Source: a virus
Strand: one strand, 5' to 3'
IMG/VR virus record: IMGVR_UViG_3300010885_029427
Location: 1 to 31,040 of that record
Length of the DNA: 31,040 bases
The position numbers and the translations under genes were made by a program. Positions 7,829-15,171 of this stretch are shown piece by piece. The notes beneath the pieces were generated by a model. It made no database searches. It saw only the letters and a program-made list of their open reading frames with translations, and was not told the origin of the DNA. The stretch's first letter is position 1. Each line of letters begins with the position of its first letter.

Positions 7829-8509
7829 TCAAACCTTTGCAAGGGTCACGCCATTGGCCTGCCCCTGGTACTTGCCGTCGCCGTAGGGCGTGTCACATGG
7901 CAAGCCTTCGTAGAACAGAGCCTGGCAGATCCCCTCGTTGGTGTAGATGCGGCAATCGGCGCCGCTGCTGTTGGAGATCTCCAGGGTCAGGTGGCCCTCC
8001 CAACCGGCTTCGCCTGGGGTGAGGTTCACGATGATGCCGCAGCGGGCGTAGGTGCTCTTGCCGATGAACTGAGCGGTGACATTGGGTGGGAGCTTTAGAT
8101 ACGGGATTACCACTCCAAGGCCATAGGTGTGGCCAGGGAGGACAAAGTAGGAGCCAGCTCGATCGTCATGGTGACGATCTGCGTGAGCCAGGCAGCGATC
8201 ATCAAAATTCTTGGGGTCTACAATCAGGCCAGGGACGTGGCGAAAGATGCGGAAGTCCTTGGGTGAAAGGGTTAGGTCGTAGCCGTAGGAGCTGGTGCCG
8301 TAACTAATCACTGGGCGCTGGAAGTGTCCATAAGGAGCAGATCCGGGAAGAGGGATTTCAATTTCCCGGATCTTCCCAGGCTCAAACGGGCTGATCATGC
8401 CCTCGGCGGCGAGCTGGCGGATGCGCCAGTCGGGAATAGGGCCGGCTGCACGGGGGATCTTAATGGGCGCCTCGCAAGGGATGAAGTTGAAGTCTGGTGT
8501 TGAGTTCAC
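7829..8509 (-). CDS. dcd: dCTP deaminase (Dcd/DUT family)
   Basis: The enzyme converts dCTP to dUTP (or, in bifunctional forms, dUMP), feeding thymidylate synthesis. The 226-aa protein has the family start region IPDWRIRQLAAEGMISPF. The core GKSTYARCG (150-158) holds the substrate-binding Lys-Ser-Thr and Arg, and PGEAGWEGHLTLE (165-177) holds the catalytic Glu region. The C-terminal closing strand is KYQGQANGVTL. The length is slightly above bacterial Dcd. It works logically with ThyX, 1.8 kb upstream in the same operon direction, and with dNMP kinase at 28.4 kb. Whether it is mono- or bifunctional cannot be told by eye. Confidence 0.93.
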   Translation of the reverse strand: MNSTPDFNFIPCEAPIKIPRAAGPIPDWRIRQLAAEGMISPFEPGKIREIEIPLPGSAPYGHFQRPVISYGTSSYGYDLTLSPKDFRIFRHVPGLIVDPKNFDDRCLAHADRHHDDRAGSYFVLPGHTYGLGVVIPYLKLPPNVTAQFIGKSTYARCGIIVNLTPGEAGWEGHLTLEISNSSGADCRIYTNEGICQALFYEGLPCDTPYGDGKYQGQANGVTLAKV

Positions 8510-8578
8510 GGGAGGGGTTCGTAAATGGTGCGGACTCGGTGCTTCGTGGTTGCCGGGGAGGATCAGGGCATCGGGGGG

Positions 8579-8836
8579 TCAGGCATCGGGGGTCTCTGGA
8601 TCGTGTGCATCTGCCCAGGCGAGTGCATCCGCCTGAGTAGCAAATGGGCCAGCGTGCCCCCTACCCCCCAGCGCCATGCCGTTGCTGCCAGGCCAAGGGA
8701 CAATCCCCTGATTGGCATACGCAACGCCAGCAGACATCCCCTCCGCTGGATCCCAGGATCTGACCACTGCAAACCAGCCGTCTACTGCTGGCATTGGGTC
8801 CCAGCACCAGTCGGTGATAGCGGTGGGGTTGGTCAT
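8579..8836 (-). CDS. Hypothetical phage protein (85 aa)
   Basis: The ATG overlaps the stop of the upstream gene as ATGA. The sequence is Trp/Gly/Ala/Asp-rich (DWCWDPMPAVDGWFAV) and ends with GPFATQADALAWADAHDP. That type of ending (GPF-x-T-x-x-DA-x-AWA) appears in many small phage proteins. No catalytic motif is seen. The 69 bases to the dcd start show no clear promoter. Confidence 0.65.
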   Translation of the reverse strand: MTNPTAITDWCWDPMPAVDGWFAVVRSWDPAEGMSAGVAYANQGIVPWPGSNGMALGGRGHAGPFATQADALAWADAHDPETPDA

Positions 8837-9288
8837 AGTGGTGTAATCAATTTGCTTACGGCCCAGTTGCGGACAGATTGCCAGCGGCGGCGGCGTGACT
8901 GCTCGTCGTTGCGCTTGTCACGGAACTCGTTCGCAGCAATAACTGCATGGGCCAGGGTTTCGCTGATGTTGAACGGCTCGGCCAGATCGCGCCAGTCCAC
9001 ATCTGGATCGGTCAGGTCGTGCGACAGCGGCACAGCCTGTGGACCTCGCTGCAGTCTTACAGCGCCGAGAGCGCAAACGCAGCCGGTCTCGGGATCCTCC
9101 AATGCTCCGGCTGTCAGCTCTGACGTTGGCAAAGCGTCCAACGCATCCATCAACTGCTGCGTTATTTCAGTTGGCTTCATCTGTTGGGCTTGAGGATTTT
9201 GCTCAGTGTAAATTTGAATGGCTGCGTGTAGAGAGAGAGAAGCGCCTTGCGGTAATCGTTGTTCATACCCATTTCGGTGTGTGGTCAT
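8833..9288 (-). CDS. Hypothetical phage protein with CALGA motif (151 aa)
   Basis: The core has ETGCVCALGAVRLQRG, a hallmark string of a widespread family of small phage proteins of unknown role. An alpha-helical segment with conserved aromatic ends (RRRWQSVRNWAV) follows. The start lies 26 bases inside the preceding gene, and the stop overlaps the next ATG. The family is recognised by pattern only. Confidence 0.7.
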   Translation of the reverse strand: MTTHRNGYEQRLPQGASLSLHAAIQIYTEQNPQAQQMKPTEITQQLMDALDALPTSELTAGALEDPETGCVCALGAVRLQRGPQAVPLSHDLTDPDVDWRDLAEPFNISETLAHAVIAANEFRDKRNDEQSRRRRWQSVRNWAVSKLITPL

Positions 9289-9718
9289 CGATAATTCCCA
9301 GAACCTCGTTCACTTCTAGGCCGTCCGAGAGGTTAAGAATTAAGTCCCTTATTTGTGTGAAGGCTTCTTGTGCTTCAACTTCTCTAGGACTTAGCTCTTC
9401 TGGCACTGAAGGCGCCAAGGCGGGGTGCCCCCAGCGGGTGAGGACGGCGCGAGCGTACGCAAACACCTGCTGTTCCGTCATTTCGTACTGAACTGGATCA
9501 CCGGCTGTTGCCTGGAACCGATACAGCCGAGTGTCGATAGCCAGTTGCAGCAACTCCTCATTGCTCGGTTCTTTTCCCTCCGACTCAGCCAACTCGGCGC
9601 GGGCGCGAGCGACGAGGGACTCCATTTGGCGCCTGGTATCGCTGCTGACAGTGAAATCCAGGGCATCGTCAAGCTGCTGCGCAAGCTCAGCGCACAGGGT
9701 GCGGAAAATGGCGGTCAT
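9263..9718 (-). CDS. Hypothetical phage protein (151 aa, acidic, helical)
   Basis: The protein is mostly helical and acidic: FRTLCAELAQQLDDALDF at the start, then a central segment VFAYARAVLTRWGHPALAP. The start shares ATGA with the 64-aa Cys-rich gene upstream. It resembles uncharacterised cyanophage and other phage proteins that begin TDFxxLCAELxxxLD. No catalytic residues are evident. Confidence 0.7.
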   Translation of the reverse strand: MTAIFRTLCAELAQQLDDALDFTVSSDTRRQMESLVARARAELAESEGKEPSNEELLQLAIDTRLYRFQATAGDPVQYEMTEQQVFAYARAVLTRWGHPALAPSVPEELSPREVEAQEAFTQIRDLILNLSDGLEVNEVLGIIDDHTPKWV

Positions 9719-9909
9719 GGTGTTTCTGTGTAAAGTCCGAGGGAAATTGCTTCACCTGCTGTTAGTGGGTTGCAACAGGCGGGACATGGAGCGTTGACGT
9801 GACAGCTACATCCGCCTCTTAGGTCGACCAACTCTGCGTATAAACCATCATCATTTGCCACTTTTTCTTCAAGTTCTTCAAGTTCGGCGTCGTCAATCTG
9901 CAGGCTCAT
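9715..9909 (-). CDS. Small cysteine-rich phage protein (64 aa)
   Basis: A longer frame runs upstream, but that part overlaps the real 113-aa gene, so I start at ATG 9909 (MSLQIDDAELEELEEKV). The C-terminal half carries GCSCHVNAPCPACCNPLT, a C-x-C-H-x4-C-x2-CC cluster common in tiny phage proteins (C-x-CHxNPPCxxC) and probably zinc-binding. The N-terminal half is an acidic helix. The stop overlaps the next start as ATGA. Confidence 0.7.
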   Translation of the reverse strand: MSLQIDDAELEELEEKVANDDGLYAELVDLRGGCSCHVNAPCPACCNPLTAGEAISLGLYTETP

Positions 9910-9955
9910 GGCATTTTTGTAAAAATAGTCAATGGTTAAAAACGGATTGCGGCTG

Positions 9956-10297
9956 CTACCCTCCCCACCAACCCACCGGGGATGCGGGCGGCAAGGCGGG
10001 AGGTGTGGACTGGGCGGCGCCATGCTGGCGGCCCAGGTCGTAGACGGCGCGGCCAAACTCCACAAAATCGCTGTCGAATGTGGGCCCGTGACTTGACCAC
10101 GAACGCATGGCCAGCAGCTCCTCATCCGTGGCCACCGGAGCGGCCTCGGGCGAGGGGGTGGGCTCGGGGATCGGTCGCTGCTCAAGCGTCCCCACTCGCT
10201 CCAGCAGGAACAACAGCACCTGGGAGTAGGTGTCACCGACAGCAGCGGACTGTCGTAGCCAGGCCACGGTTTCATTGGAAATTTTCGCTTCAGTCAT
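9956..10297 (-). CDS. Hypothetical phage protein (113 aa)
   Basis: It starts with ATGA overlap at the end of thyX. An N-terminal helix (VAWLRQSAAVGDTYSQVLLFLLERV) is followed by a Pro-rich linker. Then comes a segment ATDEELLAMRSW and FVEFGRAVYDLGRQHGA. The pair 'TDEEL ... FARAVLxxxGR' is seen in many cyanophage and other phage proteins of unknown function. The C-terminus is Pro/Gly-rich. Confidence 0.7.
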   Translation of the reverse strand: MTEAKISNETVAWLRQSAAVGDTYSQVLLFLLERVGTLEQRPIPEPTPSPEAAPVATDEELLAMRSWSSHGPTFDSDFVEFGRAVYDLGRQHGAAQSTPPALPPASPVGWWGG

Positions 10298-11109
10298 GGT
10301 GAGAGCCTCGCTTTGCCCCAGCGGTTAGCTTTGTACCAACCGGCTATTTCAGGAGTCCACTTCTGGAACTCGATCATCAGCAGCTCGCAGAGCGCTTGGA
10401 TTTCAATCTGAGCGTCGAGCTTCGCTCGGAGATCGAGGAAGTGCATCAGGGAGCGGAGGTTGAAGGAGACGACAAAGTTCTGTCGAAAGTCGAAAGGCAT
10501 GTAGCCTCGGGCGTGTTCTTCGGCAAAGCCTGCGTGTAGTTTGTTCGCGTAGCGTTCCGCGAGAAAGACGCATAACTTCTGGTCAGAATTGAGCCCATCT
10601 TCGGAGTAGATGTATTCATCTCCACCACGGTCTTTGTACCGACCTACGGGGCGGAAATAAACCAGATCAGAGATGTGGAATTGATCAGGATCGTAGCTCT
10701 CATCATTAGAAACGACCCGTTTGAATCTTTCCCCGGTGTATCGGGAAGATTGGACATCGAAGGAGACCGCTACGCGATGCGTCCGGGCCTGCTGCATCAC
10801 GGAGTGGGGGAAGCCCGCTGTCGCGATCGTGATCTGAGGGTGCTCAAGAGGCCCGAAGTGGCCCCGACCTCCGGCCAAGAGGTGTTTGAGGAGGGCCTGG
10901 CCTGCTTCGTCCTCGGGGGGAGGTGTGTCGTCGATGACGGAGCCTTCGGAGTAGTCCTGGTGCATAGCCAACCAGGCGGTTTGGTTGGGCTGAGGGGTGG
11001 CTGCTACGGTCTTGGTTCGTAACCGAGGATCAGCACGGAGAAGGTAATCAGGGGTTACGAGAGTGTACTCAGTTTGAGTGGGAGTGGGTTGCTCGGTTTG
11101 ATTACTCAT
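10294..11109 (-). CDS. thyX: FAD-dependent thymidylate synthase ThyX
   Basis: ThyX makes dTMP from dUMP using methylene-tetrahydrofolate, NADPH and FAD. The 271-aa protein carries the signature R-T-H-R-x4-S-F-D-x-Q-S-x-R-Y at residues 109-124 (THRVAVSFDVQSSRY), in the form typical of cyanobacterial and cyanophage ThyX. It also has GHFGPLEH (83-90) and a C-terminal LRSLMHFLDLRAKLDAQIE helix containing the catalytic Arg region. The first 35 residues are a polar lead. Both ends overlap neighbours by ATGA. Together with dCTP deaminase it gives the phage its own dTTP route. Confidence 0.95.
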   Translation of the reverse strand: MSNQTEQPTPTQTEYTLVTPDYLLRADPRLRTKTVAATPQPNQTAWLAMHQDYSEGSVIDDTPPPEDEAGQALLKHLLAGGRGHFGPLEHPQITIATAGFPHSVMQQARTHRVAVSFDVQSSRYTGERFKRVVSNDESYDPDQFHISDLVYFRPVGRYKDRGGDEYIYSEDGLNSDQKLCVFLAERYANKLHAGFAEEHARGYMPFDFRQNFVVSFNLRSLMHFLDLRAKLDAQIEIQALCELLMIEFQKWTPEIAGWYKANRWGKARLSP

Positions 11110-11462
11110 TGGGAAAAGGCGATGGGGTTGAGAAGTTTCTTAGCTGCGCGTAGTCTCCGCATCAGCAATTTCTGAGCCTTCTTAGGCATCGTGGTCACAT
11201 GCCATAAGCCGCAAAAACTGCATGCGTAGGGTGTGCCTGTGAAACCAGTTTGACGTAGGTAGGTCGTAACTTCACTACGGGTGGTGTAGGCGGCTTTGGT
11301 CGCGCATGCGCCGCTGACACGGCTGATTAGGTACTCCGCGTCTGAGATGTCGGAGGTGGTGATGTCTGGGGACGGAGAGATAGAAATTTGATGTGGCTCA
11401 GAGAAGGGTTGAGGTTTGAATTCGGTGCGGCGGGGACGCGAGAGGTGGCTGAACTTCGCCAT
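11106..11462 (-). CDS. Small protein with C-x2-C...WH finger (118 aa)
   Basis: The C-terminal half reads KAAYTTRSEVTTYLRQTGF then PYACSFCGLWHVTTMPK, a C-x2-C-x2-WH motif typical of small phage and cyanobacterial zinc-finger-like proteins. The N-terminal 50 residues are Pro/Ser-rich and probably disordered. I chose ATG 11462. The frame stays open to a TTG at 11609 through a low-complexity segment, so the start is uncertain. The stop overlaps the thyX ATG. Confidence 0.55.
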   Translation of the reverse strand: MAKFSHLSRPRRTEFKPQPFSEPHQISISPSPDITTSDISDAEYLISRVSGACATKAAYTTRSEVTTYLRQTGFTGTPYACSFCGLWHVTTMPKKAQKLLMRRLRAAKKLLNPIAFSQ

Positions 11463-11562
11463 CGGCGGGAGAGGAGTGAGATCAGGCGGACTTGATGAGG
11501 ATAGGGCAGGAAGGCCAACCCTTTCGTGAAACGGTTGGCGATGACGACGGAGAAGGGGATCA

Positions 11563-11892
11563 TCAGGGATCTTTGGGTGGGGGATTGGGCCGTATTCCAC
11601 GGGGGACAATAGTAGGTTTTGGTTGGTAACCTCTTAATCGATTTCCGTTACCTCTTTGCCGGGAACCTTCTGTGAAAGAAGGGATAACTGTGAAAGAAGG
11701 AGTGGTGGAGGCTGTTGTCTCTTGCTGTTTCTCCAACGCAATAGCTGCGCGGGCGTAGGCGACGATGGCCGCGCCTGCGTCTATGCCTTTAGGTTGGATA
11801 GACGTTGTCATTGAATAATCTCTCCAGGAATTACCTCGATGCGAGAAGAAGTCGAATGACAGTTGGAGCAGTTGGTCATCGGTGAGTGCCAT
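11563..11892 (-). CDS. Hypothetical phage protein (109 aa)
   Basis: The ATG 11892 overlaps the stop of the preceding gene (TGATG). The N-terminal half is plausible globular protein (MALTDDQLLQLSFDFFSHRG, then IVAYARAAIALEKQQ). The second half is Thr/Pro/Arg-rich and probably unfolded. No family was recognised beyond the phage habit of 'D-A-x-x-VAYARAxLA'. Confidence 0.65.
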   Translation of the reverse strand: MALTDDQLLQLSFDFFSHRGNSWRDYSMTTSIQPKGIDAGAAIVAYARAAIALEKQQETTASTTPSFTVIPSFTEGSRQRGNGNRLRGYQPKPTIVPRGIRPNPPPKDP

Positions 11893-12083
11893 CAATCCTC
11901 ATCCTCTTCTGGGAGATAGCTCACAGCGGCGGAGCCTAGACGAGTACGCCCAGAAGCTGTTTGCTGGGCTCGGTGGACAGCTGCTGAGGTTTCTCCGAGG
12001 GCGGACATAAGTGGGCTGGCGACGGGAGCCAGCTCCTGGAAGAAAGCTGCGGCAGCAGCGAAGAACGGAAGAGGGGTCGTCAT
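11892..12083 (-). CDS. Small Ala-rich protein (63 aa)
   Basis: MTTPLPFFAAAAAFFQELAP begins an Ala/Phe-rich helix that could associate with membranes, although it is interrupted by charged residues later. The tail is acidic (LPEEDED). I set the start at ATG 12083 because it shares ATGA with the upstream HTH gene; an ATG ten codons earlier is possible. The function is unknown. Confidence 0.55.
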   Translation of the reverse strand: MTTPLPFFAAAAAFFQELAPVASPLMSALGETSAAVHRAQQTASGRTRLGSAAVSYLPEEDED

Positions 12084-12487
12084 GGGGCGGAAGTAGGAGG
12101 GGTCGAGTCGCATTGTTGAACGGCGGACGGATGGAGAATGCTGCTGTCAAGCAGCGACATCCGGTAGCGGTTGACCGCTGCGTGGAGGATGTAGGCAGGG
12201 GGGACTTCAAGTTGGTCGGCCAAAGCCTTGATGAAGTCGAAATTCTCCGGGGTTAGGGAAGTGTTGAAGCGCTTCGTGAGGGTTGTCCCCATGTAGCGGT
12301 AGCGCTCGACGGTCTCGGGGGAGATTTCGCCGCGCTGAGCTGCAACCTGGAGTCGCTTGTGGACGGTCTGCCGGGAGACGTTGAGCCTCCGAGCGACTTC
12401 TGCGTAGTTACAGATGCCGATCTCATTCAGGAGCTTTTCGCTCTCAGCAATGATCTGCTCTACTGAGACTTTTGAGACGTATGCCAT
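12080..12487 (-). CDS. DNA-binding protein: HTH joined to an RHH-like segment (135 aa)
   Basis: Residues about 25-52 form a helix-turn-helix (CNYAEVARRLNVSRQTVHKR). After a linker, residues about 72-110 resemble a ribbon-helix-helix: a strand TKRFNTSLT, then helices ENFDFIKALADQLEVPPAYILHAAVNRY. Two DNA-binding folds in one small chain is unusual. A GGAGG lies four bases before the ATG. The last residues overlap the next ATG. Likely a phage transcription regulator; the target is unknown. Confidence 0.7.
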   Translation of the reverse strand: MAYVSKVSVEQIIAESEKLLNEIGICNYAEVARRLNVSRQTVHKRLQVAAQRGEISPETVERYRYMGTTLTKRFNTSLTPENFDFIKALADQLEVPPAYILHAAVNRYRMSLLDSSILHPSAVQQCDSTPPTSAP

Positions 12488-12512
12488 TAAACCTCCATGG
12501 GGAGGCTACAGC

Positions 12513-12713
12513 CTACTTCTGCCCTACGTCTCCGTGAAGTGAGGGTATGTGAAAGTCCCCCACAGGGAAGAAACGGGTCGGCAATTCCTTCTGCCGCAAG
12601 TTCTCGTTCGCTCTTGTAATCTCTTCTGTCGACGCAGTCGTCGTGTAGAGGGACGCTCCTGTCTCTATGTGACGAAGTTCGTATGCGGAGAAGCCCTCCT
12701 TCATCGTAGACAT
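12513..12713 (-). CDS. Hypothetical small protein (66 aa)
   Basis: The frame from ATG 12713 has a balanced, protein-like composition (EGFSAYELRHIETGASLYTT, then EITRANENLRQKELPTRFFP). The N-terminal half looks like a beta hairpin and the C-terminal half like a helix. A longer frame in another phase (12855 to 12487) covers the same DNA and shows overlaps at both ends, but its composition is Pro/Ser/Arg-biased, so I prefer this one. The 138 bases upstream contain an AGCCC...GGGCT hairpin. Confidence 0.5.
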   Translation of the reverse strand: MSTMKEGFSAYELRHIETGASLYTTTASTEEITRANENLRQKELPTRFFPVGDFHIPSLHGDVGQK

Positions 12714-12851
12714 GCGGCAGCCAGCCCTTTAGGGGGGCTTTATGAGATGTTGGACAAAACTCCGTCGCAGCAGGCGCAATGCCGGGGCGGCTGGTCAGGC
12801 CCACACAGTCTGGCGCGGAGGGTGAGGGTGGGGATACGGGACACATGAGAC

Positions 12852-13022
12852 TCATTGAGATATTCCATTGATGGAGATGATCCGAACGGTCAGGGCGGCG
12901 GTGGTGCTGGTCATGAAGAGCATGAGGAAGGTCGGCCGATGAAGGAGGTAGCCGATTCCGTAACCAGTGAAGCTGGCGCAGGCGGCGACAGCCTGCAGCT
13001 GTGCATCGGGTGTCATGATCAT
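12852..13022 (-). CDS. Small hydrophobic, probably membrane, protein (56 aa)
   Basis: The ATG 13022 shares ATGA with the stop of the upstream gene. The product starts MIMTPDAQLQAVAACASFTG and continues through YGIGYLLHRPTFLMLFMTSTT into a hydrophobic C-terminus. Two possible membrane segments are separated by HRP. This 40-60-residue, two-helix form fits a small inner-membrane protein; a holin is one guess, but no lysis partner is adjacent. Confidence 0.55.
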   Translation of the reverse strand: MIMTPDAQLQAVAACASFTGYGIGYLLHRPTFLMLFMTSTTAALTVRIISINGISQ

Positions 13023-13300
13023 TGGGAGTAATCTCCGGGGTAAATCAGGGTGTCGTCGGGGAGAACACGGACCTGGGCTTCTACCATTGCCAACTTCCCC
13101 TTTTGGATCTCAACCCACGCTTCCAACGAGGTGCAGGCGGCTTGTAGGAGGCGGTTCTGCAGCCCGGTGGGCTGGTGGCGGGCCTGATCGAGGCCGATGG
13201 TTGTGAGTTCCAGGATTAGGTCAGTGAACTGGACAATGGAGGAGTTCAGCCGTTCAGCGTTGGATGCAGGGGTGACAACTATGGGGTGCTTCGGAGTCAT
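13019..13300 (-). CDS. Hypothetical phage protein (93 aa)
   Basis: I start at ATG 13300, which overlaps the TGA of the Tad2-like gene. The product is helical (ERLNSSIVQFTDLILELTT, then RLLQAACTSLEAWVEIQKG) and ends with a short strand, VRVLPDDTLIYPGDYS. The alternative upstream start at 13324 would lie inside the neighbour. No family recognised. Confidence 0.65.
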   Translation of the reverse strand: MTPKHPIVVTPASNAERLNSSIVQFTDLILELTTIGLDQARHQPTGLQNRLLQAACTSLEAWVEIQKGKLAMVEAQVRVLPDDTLIYPGDYSQ

Positions 13301-13578
13301 CAGGCATCCTCGTTGAAAAGGCACCAGTCATTAGCGAGGAGATCGTCGAAAAGGCACCAGTCATTAGCGAGGAGATCACTTTGACTGGCTAGCCAGGGGA
13401 CACGGTCGCCTTGAACGGTTGTAATGAAGATGTACGGAAGCGTCATCTTGGAGTGTTGATCGGGAAGCTGGAGTTGAATCCATTGGTTCGCCCCGTTCCA
13501 CCCTTTGCGGGTTAAGCGGTGGCCGTCGTGAAGCTCTTTTAGGGCTTCACTAAAGGAGAATAGAGACTGTGTACTCAT
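13300..13578 (-). CDS. Tad2-like / DUF2829 protein, candidate anti-Thoeris factor
   Basis: This 92-aa protein matches the DUF2829 pattern. It has FSEALKELHDGHRLTRKGWNG near the N-terminus, then WIQLQLPD, SKMTLPYIF and the diagnostic VPWLASQSDLLANDW. Characterised family members (Tad2) sequester the Thoeris signalling molecule and block host defence. That function is known for the family and inferred here. Oddly, the terminal 11 residues (LLANDWCLFDD) are duplicated by a 33-bp in-frame tandem repeat, so the last conserved element occurs twice. Both ends overlap neighbours (ATGA and TGATG). Confidence 0.85.
   Translation of the reverse strand: MSTQSLFSFSEALKELHDGHRLTRKGWNGANQWIQLQLPDQHSKMTLPYIFITTVQGDRVPWLASQSDLLANDWCLFDDLLANDWCLFNEDA
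13311..13376. repeat. 33-bp in-frame tandem duplication in Tad2-like gene
   Basis: Two adjacent 33-base units (13311-13343 and 13344-13376) differ at one base. Each encodes LLANDWCLF plus two acidic or Asn residues. The near identity indicates a recent duplication. Confidence 0.95.
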
Positions 13579-14561
13579 GACTCCACCTTGCTCCAGTCGA
13601 TGACAATCGCCGGGTGTACTTCACCCAGGACGAGAGTCAGGGCGAAGCCCTTTGGGGTGCTATCGAGAACTGCCTCCTGAATGATCCCCACCAGGGCGTT
13701 GCGCTTGGCGCGGGTGGCGGGGAGCTGCTCCGCGTCGGATACGGGCTCGGGGGCAGATCGGCGAGTCTCAGTCTGAGTCTCATGAGACTTCGCCTTGGCC
13801 TCCGCCTCTGCGGCCTTGCGCTCGGCAGCTTCGGCCTTCTTCCGCTCCGCTTCGATGGCGGCCTCCGCCTCCTTGGCCTCTTTGGCTCGGAGCCGCTCCG
13901 CCTTGGCCTCCGCATCGGCTGTGGCTTTCGCGGCGGCGGTCTCAGCGATCTCCGCTTCGCGGCGAAGACGGGCGGCTTCCGCCTCCTCCTCCCGCTTCTT
14001 CTGCCTTGCGGCCTCCGCCTCTTCGTGGTCGATGGCGGCTTGCAGGGCCTCCTCCAGTGCGGCGCGTGTGATCTGGATCTCCGCGTCAGCCTTCGGGGTG
14101 AACTCCTCAAAGGTCGTCGGGTCGATCTCTGTGAGGGCGTCGAGGAGCTTCATGATCCGGGCGGAATCCCCGTGGGGGCCCCGGCGCATCTCGCTGATGG
14201 TGTCGATACCAGCTTCGTGATCAGCGATTCGCTCTTTTTCGGCCTCTTCGATGCCTTTGATGATCCGCTCATGCGGTTCGATCAGGGCGGTTACTCGCTC
14301 TGTCAGCTCCTTGGCGAAGCCGTTGACGTTGCGGATGTAGGACTGAGCTTCGTCGTTCTGCGCTTTGCGCGTACGGTCGATGGAGGTTCGGACCTGGCGG
14401 AGCCCGTAGATGTAGCTCCGGGCGGCCTTGTTAATCGCCGGGTTGCTGTAGTCACCGAAGGTTGTGACGGCTTTGGACTCTGCGATTTCGACTTCGGAGG
14501 TGATCCGGTCGAATGGGGTGAGGACCGTGGTGTCAAGGACTGGGCTTTTGGTGAGAGTCAT
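13575..14561 (-). CDS. Coiled-coil protein, phage recombination-type context (328 aa)
   Basis: The N-terminal 130 residues are helical (SYIYGLRQVRTSIDRTRKAQ, then AKELTERVTALIEPHERIIK). They resemble the DUF1351-like helical proteins common in phage recombination operons. Residues about 180-270 form a long Ala/Glu/Lys/Arg coiled coil (EAEAARLRREAEIAETAAAK). A small C-terminal domain (RNALVGIIQEAVLDSTP to VIDWSKVE) follows. It is very rich in Ala/Glu codons, so antisense frames look open too. The start overlaps the previous gene by ATGA. The role is unknown; scaffolding of a DNA-processing complex is possible. Confidence 0.75.
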   Translation of the reverse strand: MTLTKSPVLDTTVLTPFDRITSEVEIAESKAVTTFGDYSNPAINKAARSYIYGLRQVRTSIDRTRKAQNDEAQSYIRNVNGFAKELTERVTALIEPHERIIKGIEEAEKERIADHEAGIDTISEMRRGPHGDSARIMKLLDALTEIDPTTFEEFTPKADAEIQITRAALEEALQAAIDHEEAEAARQKKREEEAEAARLRREAEIAETAAAKATADAEAKAERLRAKEAKEAEAAIEAERKKAEAAERKAAEAEAKAKSHETQTETRRSAPEPVSDAEQLPATRAKRNALVGIIQEAVLDSTPKGFALTLVLGEVHPAIVIDWSKVES

Positions 14562-14884
14562 CGGGGGAGTGCAGCGGGCTCGGGGGTAGGGGTTTTTGCC
14601 AGGGTCTGGAAATGGCCTGCTCGCCTGTGCATGTCAGCGGTGAGCATGTTCAACTGGAGAGCGGCCTTTTGTAGCCGAAGTTTGTCCTCTTCGGTTAGAA
14701 GTTGACCTTGCTCCATGCGGTATTCACTGTGTAGAAGGTCATTCCTGATGCGGCGGAAATGTTCTGCAGCGTTTTGATAGCGGATCGCTTCTGCGTAATC
14801 CGCACCGTGAGGATGTTGCGAAGCCGGGGTTTGCGGTTCCTCCGATGTTGTGGTTAAATGTTCTTGTCGCTGGTGAGGCTGCAT
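14558..14884 (-). CDS. Hypothetical helical protein (108 aa)
   Basis: The first 30 residues are Gln/Pro/Thr-rich and probably disordered. The rest is helical (YAEAIRYQNAAEHFRRIRND, then EDKLRLQKAALQLNMLTADM). A copy of the conserved leader element lies nine bases upstream of the ATG, although here it falls inside the upstream gene's 3' end. The stop overlaps the coiled-coil gene start (ATGA). Confidence 0.65.
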   Translation of the reverse strand: MQPHQRQEHLTTTSEEPQTPASQHPHGADYAEAIRYQNAAEHFRRIRNDLLHSEYRMEQGQLLTEEDKLRLQKAALQLNMLTADMHRRAGHFQTLAKTPTPEPAALPR

Positions 14885-15171
14885 GGCTGATCCGGTAGAT
14901 GGACAGTGGAGGGCTCCTGTGGTAGGGGGCCTTCTTTTCCTATGACGAACATCGCTAGTTGTAGTTCAACGTAGCAATCGTCGTTACCTCTTAACTCATG
15001 AAGCGTGGCGTCTCGGCGATAGATCCAGTTTCGGCACAAGGGGTCTTCGACTACTCGCACTAGGTCACCTACCTTTAGAGTCTCATGACCATGAGTTCTT
15101 ATTACGATGAACCATGATGGACTTGGCGCTACAAATCCTGCGTTTGTCTCTGCTTGATGTTTAATGGCCAT
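14854..15171 (-). CDS. Hypothetical protein with SH3-like barrel segment (105 aa)
   Basis: I start at ATG 15171 because an AGAGGA ribosome site precedes it; the open frame extends to 15246, over the upstream gene. The core looks like a small beta barrel (SWFIVIRTHGHETLKVGDLV, then RVVEDPLCRNWIYRRDA and CYVELQLAMFVI), the type of SH3-like fold found in small phage proteins. The C-terminus overlaps the next gene by 31 bases. Function unknown. Confidence 0.6.
   Translation of the reverse strand: MAIKHQAETNAGFVAPSPSWFIVIRTHGHETLKVGDLVRVVEDPLCRNWIYRRDATLHELRGNDDCYVELQLAMFVIGKEGPLPQEPSTVHLPDQPCSLTSDKNI
14893..14906 (-). promoter_or_regulatory. Leader-element match upstream of 14884 gene
   Basis: CTGTCCATCTACCG on the minus strand, nine bases before ATG 14884, but inside the coding end of the upstream gene. 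Weaker case than the other four copies. Confidence 0.35.

Noticed and set aside
12487-12855. A 122-aa frame with overlaps at both ends
   Set aside because: Composition is Pro/Ser/Arg-biased and it covers the more protein-like 66-aa frame at 12513-12713. I keep it only as a weak alternative.
13614-14705. A 363-aa plus-strand frame opposite the coiled-coil gene
   Set aside because: It is the antisense shadow of Ala/Glu-rich codons and gives a low-complexity Leu/Gly sequence.
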